Assembly: GCA_964631345.1 (NCBI GenBank)
Contig: CAZVWE010000006.1
Location: forward strand, 1 to 64,000
DNA length: 64,000 nt
DNA from: MGBC163016 sp964631345
GTDB lineage: Bacteria; Actinomycetota; Coriobacteriia; Coriobacteriales; Eggerthellaceae
Direction: 5' to 3'
Shown here: positions 25,911-34,556 of the stretch, in pieces
Numbering within the stretch: position 1 is the stretch's first letter
How the letters are laid out: each line of letters begins with the position of its first letter
Translations under genes and position numbers: made by a program
The notes under the pieces: generated by a model
Seen by the model: only the letters and a program-made list of their open reading frames with translations
What the model was told of the DNA's origin: nothing
Database searches by the model: none

Positions 25911-26813
25911 TCATATGGTGAAGATAAGATCATTCGCGTCACCGGTGAATTTATCCGGGACATAGCTTTGACATTCATATGCCATACCGATCGCAGGCCC
26001 TACATGCACACCTAAAACAGGACTGACTGGCATACATTCAACAGGTTCTCCTGCAATATTTTCGACTTTTTTAATAAGCTCGTTGAGTGCGTCTGTTTTT
26101 TCGCCCATGTAATGAACGCATACACGCTTAAGACCACAATTAGAAACGTCTTGTTCAAAAGCATCCACCATTGCCTGAATTGCCTTTTTCATAGTGCGCA
26201 CTTTAGCAATCGGCTGTGGAATTCCGTCTTTTACCGTAATGATCGGAACTATCTTTATCAGGTTTCCAAGCAGTGCTGCCGCACCCCCAATACGTCCACC
26301 AGCACTTAGAAAATCAAGGGATTCCGGTACAAAAAGAATACGAGAGCTCATGATTGAATTCTCAGCTGCTGCCACTACTTCAGCCAAATCACAGCCTTCA
26401 TCCCGTGCAGCTGCTGCATCAAATGCAGCAAACGCCTCATCGTATCCTGCACTAGTTGAATCAATCAGCGCTGCTGTAAAACCTAAATTCCTTGACTGAA
26501 CCACACGCGCGGCCCGAATAGCGCCCTCATATGTGCCAGAAAGCTTCGATGATAAAAACACACCAACTACAATATCACCTGCTTTTGCAGCGTCTTCAAA
26601 AAGATCTTCAAGCTCGGCCTGAGATGGCTGGCTTGATTTGGGGATATTGTCAATTCTTTCACGAATGGTTGCATAGAATCCAGGCAGATCCATTTCAGTC
26701 TCTTTGTGATCCGCATCATCAAAGTGCATAAACAGTGAGATAACCTCAATGCCTTTTGCACGCGCCACCTCTTTTGGTATCGAGGCAACCGAGTCTGAAA
26801 TTATCCTAATCAT
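25911..26813 (-). CDS. second DegV-family fatty-acid-binding protein
   Basis: 300 aa; the same fold as the gene downstream but clearly diverged. It has ISDSVASIPKEVA at the N terminus, SSQPSQAELEDLFED, FLSSKLSGTYEGA, SAGGRIGGAAALLGNL and a terminal VLGVHVGPAIGMAY. The different lipid-contact segments suggest a different fatty-acid preference from its paralogue. Its ATG overlaps the pncB stop by four bases, so it is translationally coupled at the end of the malic enzyme-tmk-holB-ricT-pncB run. Confidence 0.92.
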   Translation of the reverse strand: MIRIISDSVASIPKEVARAKGIEVISLFMHFDDADHKETEMDLPGFYATIRERIDNIPKSSQPSQAELEDLFEDAAKAGDIVVGVFLSSKLSGTYEGAIRAARVVQSRNLGFTAALIDSTSAGYDEAFAAFDAAAARDEGCDLAEVVAAAENSIMSSRILFVPESLDFLSAGGRIGGAAALLGNLIKIVPIITVKDGIPQPIAKVRTMKKAIQAMVDAFEQDVSNCGLKRVCVHYMGEKTDALNELIKKVENIAGEPVECMPVSPVLGVHVGPAIGMAYECQSYVPDKFTGDANDLIFTI

Positions 26814-28264
26814 CTATCCACCGAGCGCAGCTTAGCAATCAAATCTTGACGTCTATCATGAAGGCCTTTTTCAAGGCCCACCGGATATGTGTGTGGATTC
26901 AGTAAACGCAGCTGGGTTTCATCCAATTTCGATAACCCTTCTTTGGCACGATCACGTGCAATTTTGGCTGCGTCTTTGCCATCTTGCGAAACAACCTTGC
27001 CGTCTTCAAAAATAGGATGCAAAAGAGTTTCAAACGTCTTTCCTGAAAGCTTTTTTTGGCGAAGCGGGTCAAATGGATCAACTATGATTTCCTCTGAATT
27101 AATGCAGGAATTCACATCAAAGACCATATCCCCTGCGATCATACCGGCATTATCGTAATACCTACGGATATCAAGAACACCCGGTGTTGTTAGCTTTGTT
27201 TGTGACTCAGATATCTTAAGCCTGTCTTCCCACACGCCACCAGGTTGTTTAATGGCAGAAAGCTTATAAACGCCACCTAAAGTTGGCTGGTCATAAGCTG
27301 TTGCAAGCTTTGTGCCGACACCCCAAATATCAACAGGAGCACCTTCATTTAGGATAGACATCATAGTGAATTCATCAAGATCATTTGTAAGCATGATCTT
27401 CACATTAAATAATCCTGCAGCATCGAGCTTTTCACGCGCACGTTTTGCAAGCCACGACAAGTCGCCCGAATCTATACGAATAGAAGAGAGGCTCTCCCCT
27501 CGCTTTTGCATCTCTTGAGCCACGGTAATTGCGTTGTCGATCCCTGCCTCTACATCATATGTATCGACAAGTAGACTGCAGTTATTCGGAAACACCCGTG
27601 CATATTCTCTAAACGCTTCAAGTTCGCTATCAAAAGACATAACCCATGAATGAGAATGCGTTCCCGATACCGGAATATCGAACATACGACCCGCAAGAAC
27701 ATTAGACGTCCCTGCACATCCGCCGATATAGGCCGCACGTGATGCCCAGATACCACCTAGGCCTTGTGCCCTACGCAAGCCGAATTCCGTAACAGGATGG
27801 TCTCCTGATGCTAAACAAATTCGTGCAGCCTTTGTTGCGATCAGAGTTTGAAAACTGACAACATTTAGAAGCGCAGTCTCTATCATCTGACACTGCATCA
27901 AAGGTCCAGTTACACGAACTATTGGCTCATTTGGAAAAACGACTGTTCCTTCAGATACGCTTGACACCTCAATACTAAACTTAAAGTCACGCAAATAATC
28001 AAGAAACTCTGCATCAAATAAATCGCCCCCAAGAGGAGCCTTTAGCGATGCAAGATAATCTATATCTTCCTCTGAGAAACGATATTCAGAAAGCACGTCT
28101 TTGAGCTGGGATATTCCACAAGCAATAGCAAATCCACCATTAAAGGGATAATCCCTGAAATACATATTGAAGGCGGCCTGCTCTTCCTCTCGGCCTGCCT
28201 TCCAATAGCTTTGGGTCATTGTAAGTTGGTATAAATCAGTATAAAGCGCCCAATCTATGGACAT
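26810..28264 (-). CDS. pncB: nicotinate phosphoribosyltransferase
   Basis: First step of NAD salvage: nicotinate plus PRPP (with ATP hydrolysis) gives nicotinate mononucleotide. The 484-aa protein starts with the family signature YTDLYQLTMTQSYWKAG. The phosphorylation/active-site region EFGLRRAQG and SGTHSHSWVMSF follow, then RIDSGDLSWLAK and WGVGTKLATAYDQP. It starts two bases after the ricT stop and is coupled to degV downstream. Confidence 0.95.
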   Translation of the reverse strand: MSIDWALYTDLYQLTMTQSYWKAGREEEQAAFNMYFRDYPFNGGFAIACGISQLKDVLSEYRFSEEDIDYLASLKAPLGGDLFDAEFLDYLRDFKFSIEVSSVSEGTVVFPNEPIVRVTGPLMQCQMIETALLNVVSFQTLIATKAARICLASGDHPVTEFGLRRAQGLGGIWASRAAYIGGCAGTSNVLAGRMFDIPVSGTHSHSWVMSFDSELEAFREYARVFPNNCSLLVDTYDVEAGIDNAITVAQEMQKRGESLSSIRIDSGDLSWLAKRAREKLDAAGLFNVKIMLTNDLDEFTMMSILNEGAPVDIWGVGTKLATAYDQPTLGGVYKLSAIKQPGGVWEDRLKISESQTKLTTPGVLDIRRYYDNAGMIAGDMVFDVNSCINSEEIIVDPFDPLRQKKLSGKTFETLLHPIFEDGKVVSQDGKDAAKIARDRAKEGLSKLDETQLRLLNPHTYPVGLEKGLHDRRQDLIAKLRSVDR

Positions 28265-28266
28265 CG

Positions 28267-29793
28267 TTATGCCTCCGAAGTTGAGTGATTGCCTTGATCA
28301 CGTGAATTGTCACCTTGGCGATTATGGTCTGATCCTTGTGTTTTGCTGCGAGATTTACGGAAACGCCTGTGCTGATTATTTCTATTCGTATTACTCGCAT
28401 CATTCGAATTGTTGTCATGGGCAAGTCCAGATGACTTATGTCCTGGCCTCATTGTGCCTTGCTTAATACCAGAGGCTGATCTTCTATCATTTCCAGAATT
28501 ACCTGAATTTCCACCATTGCCCTTAGACACAACTCGGACATTTTTATTTTTGTCAGATTGATTTGCTGACTGATTCAATGTGTGTGACTTACGGCGCCTT
28601 GGTTTTTGATGAGTTCTTTTTAGATCATCATGTACATGGCCTTGACTGGGCTTTTCATTATCATTAGCGCTTTCAACACGCTCTGCTTTGCCACCTTTGA
28701 TTTTCGTTGAGCGACGACGTGATCTACGCGTACCTTCGCTTTCGTCTATAGATGACTCTTGAGCAAATTCAGAATGTTGATGGCGTTTAGACACCGACCC
28801 CGCCAATGGATCACTTGCACGTGAACTTGAAGTCTCGTTATGAATAACTAAGCCCGATCCAAGCTTATCGGTACCAGTAAACTGAGATGTAGAAAAGATA
28901 CTAGAGCCTGTGCTGATCTCAAGCTCTTCTTCTCGCATAACATCATCCCAACACTCTGGGATTACCGTGTTTGGACGAGCACCCTCTTCAGGAGTTTCAA
29001 AGCACGATATAGGAACCTTGATCGGTTTCTCACGATCTGTTCTTAAAGTTACGGTTTCTAAAAGCGCATCAAGCCCTTCAACCTTTGCTTGCCCTTCAGG
29101 CGTATTGACTGTAGCGCCAATTTTTGGTGCACGCGATTTGAAATCCTTATACGCTTCGCTTTCATAACGAAGACAGCACATCAAACGCCCGCAAAGGCCT
29201 GAAATTTTTTGAGGATTCAAAGAGAGGTCTTGGTCTTTTGCCATCCTGATGGAGACTGGATTAAACTCTCCACCGAGACGCTTGCAACATATAACCTGAC
29301 CACAGTGCCCCAGGCCACCAATTATCCTGGCCTCATCGCGAACGCCAATTTGGCGCATATCAATACGAATATGAAAATGCGCAGCCAGCTTACGAACAAG
29401 ATCTCTAAAGTCTATGCGCTCTTCTGCTTCAAAGTAAAACACCGCTTTGTCGCCATCGAGAAGATATTCAACAGATACTGGGTGCATATCTTCGCTAGTT
29501 TCGCGAGCCATTTCTCTAAAGTACGGCATAGCCTCACGAGAAAGCCTTTCCATCTCCTTGGCTTTGGCGATGTCTTCAGAGGTAGCTATACGCTCAACTG
29601 GCTTAAGTGGGCTTTTGAGCTTCTTTATCTGCTCATAGTCAACCTCAATGATGTCGCTTGCTGCACATCCTAGTTCAAGTCCTCGTGCGGTTTGTACAAC
29701 TACATCATCTGCAGCTTTAACATCTAGATCCCCGGGATCAAACCATAAGGTTTTTATATTGTAAGGGAGGTTCACAGGGAGAACCTTAGTCAT
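28267..29793 (-). CDS. ricT: PSP1-domain RicT (YaaT)-like protein with long basic tail
   Basis: RicT/YaaT proteins act with RicA and RicF in an iron-sulfur complex that affects RNase Y-dependent mRNA processing in Bacillus; the role here is inferred. The conserved PSP1 domain spans about residues 5-260. It includes the cysteine clusters GHCGQVICCKR and SGLCGRLMCCLRYE, likely cluster ligands. At 508 aa it is about 230 residues longer than Bacillus YaaT. The extension is Arg-, Asn-, Ser- and His-rich, disordered and basic, with many Arg/Lys clusters that suggest RNA binding. It overlaps holB by 8 bases; the holB-ricT neighbourhood is conserved in Gram-positive bacteria. RicA and RicF are not visible in the window. 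Confidence 0.9.
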   Translation of the reverse strand: MTKVLPVNLPYNIKTLWFDPGDLDVKAADDVVVQTARGLELGCAASDIIEVDYEQIKKLKSPLKPVERIATSEDIAKAKEMERLSREAMPYFREMARETSEDMHPVSVEYLLDGDKAVFYFEAEERIDFRDLVRKLAAHFHIRIDMRQIGVRDEARIIGGLGHCGQVICCKRLGGEFNPVSIRMAKDQDLSLNPQKISGLCGRLMCCLRYESEAYKDFKSRAPKIGATVNTPEGQAKVEGLDALLETVTLRTDREKPIKVPISCFETPEEGARPNTVIPECWDDVMREEELEISTGSSIFSTSQFTGTDKLGSGLVIHNETSSSRASDPLAGSVSKRHQHSEFAQESSIDESEGTRRSRRRSTKIKGGKAERVESANDNEKPSQGHVHDDLKRTHQKPRRRKSHTLNQSANQSDKNKNVRVVSKGNGGNSGNSGNDRRSASGIKQGTMRPGHKSSGLAHDNNSNDASNTNRNNQHRRFRKSRSKTQGSDHNRQGDNSRDQGNHSTSEA

Positions 29794-30928
29794 TCAAAGC
29801 CTCTCTAACTTCCATAAGTATCACATCAAGAAAAGTTTCTGACGAAACATTATAGTTCAGCATATTGGTAGTCTCATCGATACGCCTAAGACTCTCAGAT
29901 ACTTTAGATATATCTGTCATAGAAGCAGCATTTTTGATATCAGGCAGAAAATCGGTATTTATCACAAGCTCAGGCGCCCCCGCACAAACAACTGATACAT
30001 CTCTTAGCCATGACTCAATTAGCGCAACAACTTGATGAAGTCTTTGTGTTGATTGCGCAGTCAGTGTGCGTTTGTTTTTAACCTCAAGTTGTCTAATCGC
30101 AGATTTTGCAAGGAAATCCGCATTTTTCGCAATCTCTTCTTCCATCTTTGCGCGCATCTCATCGTTTGGGGCTTTTAGACGCTGTAAAAGCGACTTAACC
30201 TCTTCAATAATTCTGCGATCATCAAATGCAGCAATTGATCCGAGCATTCTAAATATATCTGCTCTGAAGTGGAGACTCTCTCCCTTTTCGTCACGTAAAA
30301 ACGAAATAGCCCTGGTAATTGATCCAGAGCAAGCCTCTATAGCAAACCTTGCCCGCTCTATATCTGCACCTGTATTTTGCGCAACAATTCCTGCTGCTTC
30401 TAATGGTGGAATGTGGCGAAATGGAACGATCTGACATCTTGATACGATAGTTGGAAGTACGCTTTCACGTGTCCTGCCTAAAAGGATGATAACAACGTTA
30501 TCAGGGGGCTCTTCAAGCGTTTTCAAAAATGCATTTGCAGAAGATACTCCAAGTAGATCTGCACGATCAATTATGTAAACCTTCTTGTTCGCTTGAATAG
30601 GTGCAAGTGTTACATCTGTAACTATTTCACGTATCTGCTCAATTAGATAGCCCTTAGCACCCTCTGGAGCAAAATAACGAACATCAGGATGAGTGCGTTT
30701 TCTGGTTCTAGAGCAGTTTTCACATTCCCCACAACCACCACCGCGAGGGCCTTTTGACCCTTTAGGACAAAGCAAAGCCTGCGCGAAAGCAAAAGCTGCC
30801 TGTGTTTTGTTGGAACCTGCAGGACCTGTAAATAAGTAAGCATGCGTTACAAGATCATTGCTTACACAAGCTCTTAAATAATCTCGCACCTGTGGCTGAC
30901 CAAGTATGGAATCAAATGCATCGGTCAT
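29786..30928 (-). CDS. holB: DNA polymerase III delta-prime subunit
   Basis: Clamp-loader subunit of the replicative polymerase, 380 aa. The AAA+ domain has a Walker A position reading GPAGSNKT, where Asn replaces the usual Gly. A four-cysteine zinc module is present in CPKGSKGPRGGGCGECENC. The sensor region LLGRTRESVLPTIVSRC and switch-like TLEEPPDNVVIIL follow. Delta-prime does not need ATP hydrolysis, so the altered P-loop is tolerable. The order tmk-holB-ricT is the classic arrangement. The start is three bases after the tmk stop. Confidence 0.93.
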   Translation of the reverse strand: MTDAFDSILGQPQVRDYLRACVSNDLVTHAYLFTGPAGSNKTQAAFAFAQALLCPKGSKGPRGGGCGECENCSRTRKRTHPDVRYFAPEGAKGYLIEQIREIVTDVTLAPIQANKKVYIIDRADLLGVSSANAFLKTLEEPPDNVVIILLGRTRESVLPTIVSRCQIVPFRHIPPLEAAGIVAQNTGADIERARFAIEACSGSITRAISFLRDEKGESLHFRADIFRMLGSIAAFDDRRIIEEVKSLLQRLKAPNDEMRAKMEEEIAKNADFLAKSAIRQLEVKNKRTLTAQSTQRLHQVVALIESWLRDVSVVCAGAPELVINTDFLPDIKNAASMTDISKVSESLRRIDETTNMLNYNVSSETFLDVILMEVREALND

Positions 30929-30931
30929 AGC

Positions 30932-31714
30932 CTATTTATCCTCTTTAGAACTTTTGTGCTCACAAGACGCAGCATGCGTCTTTGACAATGTTTTTGAAAA
31001 TGTTCTTGACGCAGCATCAGATGTTGATGTGTGCTGTGAGTCAAGAGTGGCAAGCATTTTATCAAGATCGCAAACCTTATTTGCCAGGCCATCAAACAGA
31101 TCATCTATCTCGTCTATGATGGCACGCGCGGTATCTGAATGCCTTCCACCGGTTTCTACCACCCTTATTCTTTCCGGGTGATCTTTTGCAATCTCGTCAA
31201 AAGCAAGCGCAATGTTTTTATGGAATTCATCGCTTTCAAGATCGAGCCTGTCTGAATTCTCGCGTCTTCTAACACGATTCTTTCGCGTAAGTCCACTATC
31301 TACTCGAAGCAATATCGTTCTATCAGGCGCAAGACCAGAAGTTGCAAAGTGGTTGGCTTTATCTATAAACCCAATATCAAGCCCGCGTCCATGCCCTTGA
31401 TAGACAACCGAAGAGTCAAAAAATCTATCACACAAAACAATTTTTCCCGCCAAAATGGCTGGCTTTATAACCTCTTCTGTAATTTGTGCCCTAGATGCTT
31501 CGTATATTAAAAGCTCTGCTTCCGGAGTAAGCTCTGTGTTTTTCGGGTCAAGCAAAATATCGCGAAGCTTCTCTCCTATCGAAGTTCCCCCTGGCTCTCG
31601 TATTAAAACAACGTCATATCCGGCAGCTTTTAATACTTTCGCTAAAAACTTTATATGAGTGGATTTCCCCGATCCATCTCCGCCTTCAAACGTTATGAAT
31701 ACCCCTTTACCCAT
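30932..31714 (-). CDS. tmk: thymidylate kinase
   Basis: Phosphorylates dTMP to dTDP. The P-loop FEGGDGSGKST (residues 9-19), IREPGGTSIGE, the DR motif LCDRFFDSSVVYQG and the lid region RRRENSDRLD are all present. At 260 aa it is about 45 residues longer than usual; the extra C-terminal sequence (from about residue 215) is Ser/Thr/Lys-rich and looks disordered. The gene overlaps malic enzyme by eight bases and is followed by holB. With thyX 7 kb away, the window contains two consecutive steps of dTTP synthesis. Confidence 0.95.
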   Translation of the reverse strand: MGKGVFITFEGGDGSGKSTHIKFLAKVLKAAGYDVVLIREPGGTSIGEKLRDILLDPKNTELTPEAELLIYEASRAQITEEVIKPAILAGKIVLCDRFFDSSVVYQGHGRGLDIGFIDKANHFATSGLAPDRTILLRVDSGLTRKNRVRRRENSDRLDLESDEFHKNIALAFDEIAKDHPERIRVVETGGRHSDTARAIIDEIDDLFDGLANKVCDLDKMLATLDSQHTSTSDAASRTFSKTLSKTHAASCEHKSSKEDK

Positions 31715-32876
31715 TCACGCACTCCGCTACAGCCTTAGCTACAGTATCCGCAACACGTGGATCAAAAGGATCTGGCATAACAAAATCAGGTGATAACTCT
31801 GCATCATCTACAAGAGATGCAAGTGCGCGCGCCGCTGCAAGCTTCATATCCTCTGTAATACGCTCAGCGCGAGATGCAAGTGCGCCTTTAAAGATTCCAG
31901 GAAAAGCAATGACGTTATTTACCTGATTTGGGAAGTCAGATCGTCCAGTACCGACGACCCTAGCTCCTGCCTCTTTGGCTTCATCGGGATATATTTCAGG
32001 AATCGGATTTGCCATTGCGAACACAATTGCATCAGGTGCCATTTGAGACACCATCGCTTTTGTAAGAGCACCTGGAGCAGAAACTCCAACGAATATATCT
32101 GCGCCAACTATTGCATCGGATAGTGTACCTTTGATGCCTTGCTTGTTGGTTATTGCAACCATCTCGCGTTTTGCATCGTTTAAATCGTCTCTTCCGGCCT
32201 CTATTACGCCGTGACTGTCACATATAACAATGTCTGTAAACCCATATGACAAAAGCAGCTTTGCAATTGCAATGCCCGCAGCGCCTGCACCATTCATAAC
32301 CACACGAACATCTTCTGCACGCTTATTTACAAGTTTTAACGAGTTTATAAGCGCAGAGAGAACAACTATTGCAGTTCCATGTTGATCGTCGTGGAACACC
32401 GGAATATCCAGCGCATCGTTTAACCTACGCTCTATCTCAAAGCACCTAGGAGATGCGATATCTTCTAGATTGATTCCTCCAAATACAGGCGCTAACTGAA
32501 TGCATGCTTTGATAATTTCATCTGTATCTTGCGTGTCCAAGCAAATCGGAAAAGCATTCACATCGCCAAATGTCTTAAAAAGAGCGCATTTACCTTCCAT
32601 AACAGGAAGCGCTGCTGCTGCCCCAATATTTCCAAGACCAAGCACTGCACTTCCATCACTAACCACAGCAACCGTATTTCCCTTAATTGTGAAATCATAT
32701 GCTTTATCTGGATCTTTATTGATTTCAACACAAGGTGCTGCCACTCCTGGGGTATATGCAACAGCTAAATCATGGCGTGTTTTAATGTCCATCTTTGGCA
32801 CCGTATTAAGTTTTCCATGCCATGTTTTATGTGCTTCTATTGCTTCAGTATTTATATCCATAGCTTCTGTATCCAT
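31707..32876 (-). CDS. NAD(P)-dependent malic enzyme
   Basis: Oxidative decarboxylation of malate to pyruvate and CO2. I start at the ATG at 32876 (389 aa), six bases after GGGGGAT; a TTG five codons earlier is less likely. Signatures include RHDLAVAYTPGVAAPC, the metal-binding NLEDIASPRCFEIE and FHDDQHGTAIV, and the Rossmann VVMNGAGAAGIAIAKLL. The size fits the short bacterial form without the phosphotransacetylase domain. It diverges from the fumarase genes 216 bases away; together they could interconvert fumarate, malate and pyruvate. Confidence 0.94.
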   Translation of the reverse strand: MDTEAMDINTEAIEAHKTWHGKLNTVPKMDIKTRHDLAVAYTPGVAAPCVEINKDPDKAYDFTIKGNTVAVVSDGSAVLGLGNIGAAAALPVMEGKCALFKTFGDVNAFPICLDTQDTDEIIKACIQLAPVFGGINLEDIASPRCFEIERRLNDALDIPVFHDDQHGTAIVVLSALINSLKLVNKRAEDVRVVMNGAGAAGIAIAKLLLSYGFTDIVICDSHGVIEAGRDDLNDAKREMVAITNKQGIKGTLSDAIVGADIFVGVSAPGALTKAMVSQMAPDAIVFAMANPIPEIYPDEAKEAGARVVGTGRSDFPNQVNNVIAFPGIFKGALASRAERITEDMKLAAARALASLVDDAELSPDFVMPDPFDPRVADTVAKAVAECVNG

Positions 32877-33092
32877 AACTTTATCCCCCAAATACTTGGC
32901 CTGTTAATTGCAAATAAAATCACTAACCAAAATTTCCAACAAACAATTTTCAACAAACATACAGTTTATACAATCGCAATATATGCGTCATTTTCATACG
33001 AGGTTATTATTGTATACCTAAAGAAATAGACAATACGCCGTATGTATATAGTCTTATTGCTTAATGCAAAGCAACTTTTGTGAGGTGATTTT

Positions 33093-34010
33093 TTGACAGA
33101 TTCCAGCATGTCCAAGATCTCCGCGATGCCTGTAATCAATGCAGATCTAGTCGCAGATATTGTGTATGTGTCTATATTAGATTGTGCAACTTCGCTTCGA
33201 CCCGATTGTGCAGATGCGCTGGATATAGCTCTAAAGGCCGCAGACGCGGATTCACGCGAACACGCGGTGTTGCAATCAATGGTTGACAACAACCATATCG
33301 CACAACTTGACAGAGTTCCACTTTGTCAAGACACCGGATATGCATGGGTTTTACTTGAAGCAGGGCCTGATGTGCTTATTCCAGGAGACGTTTTTTCTAA
33401 AGTAAACGATGCTGTCGCAAAAGCATATACAAAAGGAAATCTACGCAAGAGCATCGTGTGCGATGCAGCATTTGATCGCACAAATACAAACGACAATACT
33501 CCCGCTTTTTGTGAAGTCAAGCTTACAGAAACCCCAGGATGCAGAATTTCTGTAATGCTTAAAGGGGGTGGATCCGATAACGCATCACGCGTAGTAATGC
33601 TATCTCCTTCTGCTGGCCTTGATGGAATAATTGATGAAGTGGAGAAATGCGTAAGAGAAAAAGCTGCAAACGCATGTCCTCCTCTAACTATAGGAGTTGG
33701 GATTGGAGCGACATTTGACAAAGTGGCATCCCTTGCCAAACATGCGCTTTTAAGGGATGTAAATGAGCCAACCTGCAACCCTTGTGCAAAAGCCCTAGAA
33801 GACAAAATTTTGGATCGCGTGAATTCCACAATGATTGGAGCGGGCGCACTTGGCGGAAATGTAACTGCATATAGAGTTTTTGTCGAGACCGCACCTTGTC
33901 ACATCGCGGCACTTCCACTTGCAATCAATATGGGCTGCTCTGCGATGCGCTCTAAAACAACTGAATTGGTTTCTGGAAACACTTGGCAAGAGGTTGATAA
34001 TGGCGATTAA
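33093..34010 (+). CDS. class I fumarate hydratase, alpha subunit
   Basis: N-terminal half of the oxygen-sensitive [4Fe-4S] fumarase (or a related L(+)-tartrate dehydratase), 305 aa. It starts at TTG after a strong GAGGTGA site. Cysteines likely to bind the cluster lie in LCQDTGYA, FCEVKL and EPTCNPC (third ligand near residue 230). ACPPLTIGVGIG and LGGNVTAY are family hallmarks. The beta subunit overlaps by 11 bases. The malic enzyme gene next door on the opposite strand favours fumarase over tartrate dehydratase. Confidence 0.93.
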   Translation: MTDSSMSKISAMPVINADLVADIVYVSILDCATSLRPDCADALDIALKAADADSREHAVLQSMVDNNHIAQLDRVPLCQDTGYAWVLLEAGPDVLIPGDVFSKVNDAVAKAYTKGNLRKSIVCDAAFDRTNTNDNTPAFCEVKLTETPGCRISVMLKGGGSDNASRVVMLSPSAGLDGIIDEVEKCVREKAANACPPLTIGVGIGATFDKVASLAKHALLRDVNEPTCNPCAKALEDKILDRVNSTMIGAGALGGNVTAYRVFVETAPCHIAALPLAINMGCSAMRSKTTELVSGNTWQEVDNGD

Positions 34011-34539
34011 AATAAACCTTCCTGAGGATGCCCCACGCTTAAAAGAACTTAATTCTGGCGATGAGGTTTTGATAACGGGCACAATTTATACATTGCGAGA
34101 TGCTGGGCATGCACGTTGTATGGAAGCTTTAGAAAAAGATGGCATGCTGCCTTTTGACCTTGAAGGACAAACGATTTTTTACGCAGGGCCTAGCCCCGCA
34201 TCTGCAGGACGCCCATTTGGAGCAATTGGACCTACCACATCATCTCGAATGGATTTCGCAGCACCTGATATGTATAAAGCAGGCATTGTTGCAACAATTG
34301 GTAAAGGAAAACGCTCCGATGAAGTTCGTGATGCATGTCGCAAGTATGGATGCGTTTATTTAGTTACCGTAGGAGGTATTGCCGCCCTTCTTGCAAAATG
34401 CACCACCTCTGAAGAGATCATTGCCTGGGATGATCTGGGCACTGAAGCACTGCGAAAAATTGAGGTTTGTGACCTACCTGCATACGTTGGAATAGACACC
34501 AAAGGATGCGATCTGTATCTTATGGTGGAAAATAGTTAA
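34000..34539 (+). CDS. class I fumarate hydratase, beta subunit
   Basis: 179-aa C-terminal partner of the alpha subunit. The ATG at 34000 is preceded by AAGAGG at six bases and overlaps the alpha stop, giving coupled translation; longer in-frame extensions upstream lie within the alpha gene. The motifs GDEVLITGTIYTLRDAGHAR, the GPSPASAGRPFGAIGPTTSSRM loop (split here by function, substrate-binding) and GGIAALLAKC are diagnostic. It completes the hydratase active site. Confidence 0.93.
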   Translation: MAIKINLPEDAPRLKELNSGDEVLITGTIYTLRDAGHARCMEALEKDGMLPFDLEGQTIFYAGPSPASAGRPFGAIGPTTSSRMDFAAPDMYKAGIVATIGKGKRSDEVRDACRKYGCVYLVTVGGIAALLAKCTTSEEIIAWDDLGTEALRKIEVCDLPAYVGIDTKGCDLYLMVENS

Positions 34540-34556
34540 GAAAACAGTTGATATCG

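Noticed and set aside
33326..33829. 167-codon minus-strand reading frame
   Set aside because: It lies entirely within the well-supported fumarase alpha gene and has no recognisable domain.
33880..33999. N-terminal extension of the fumarase beta subunit
   Set aside because: The 40 extra residues overlap the alpha gene, are unlike the family and ignore the AAGAGG site before 34000.
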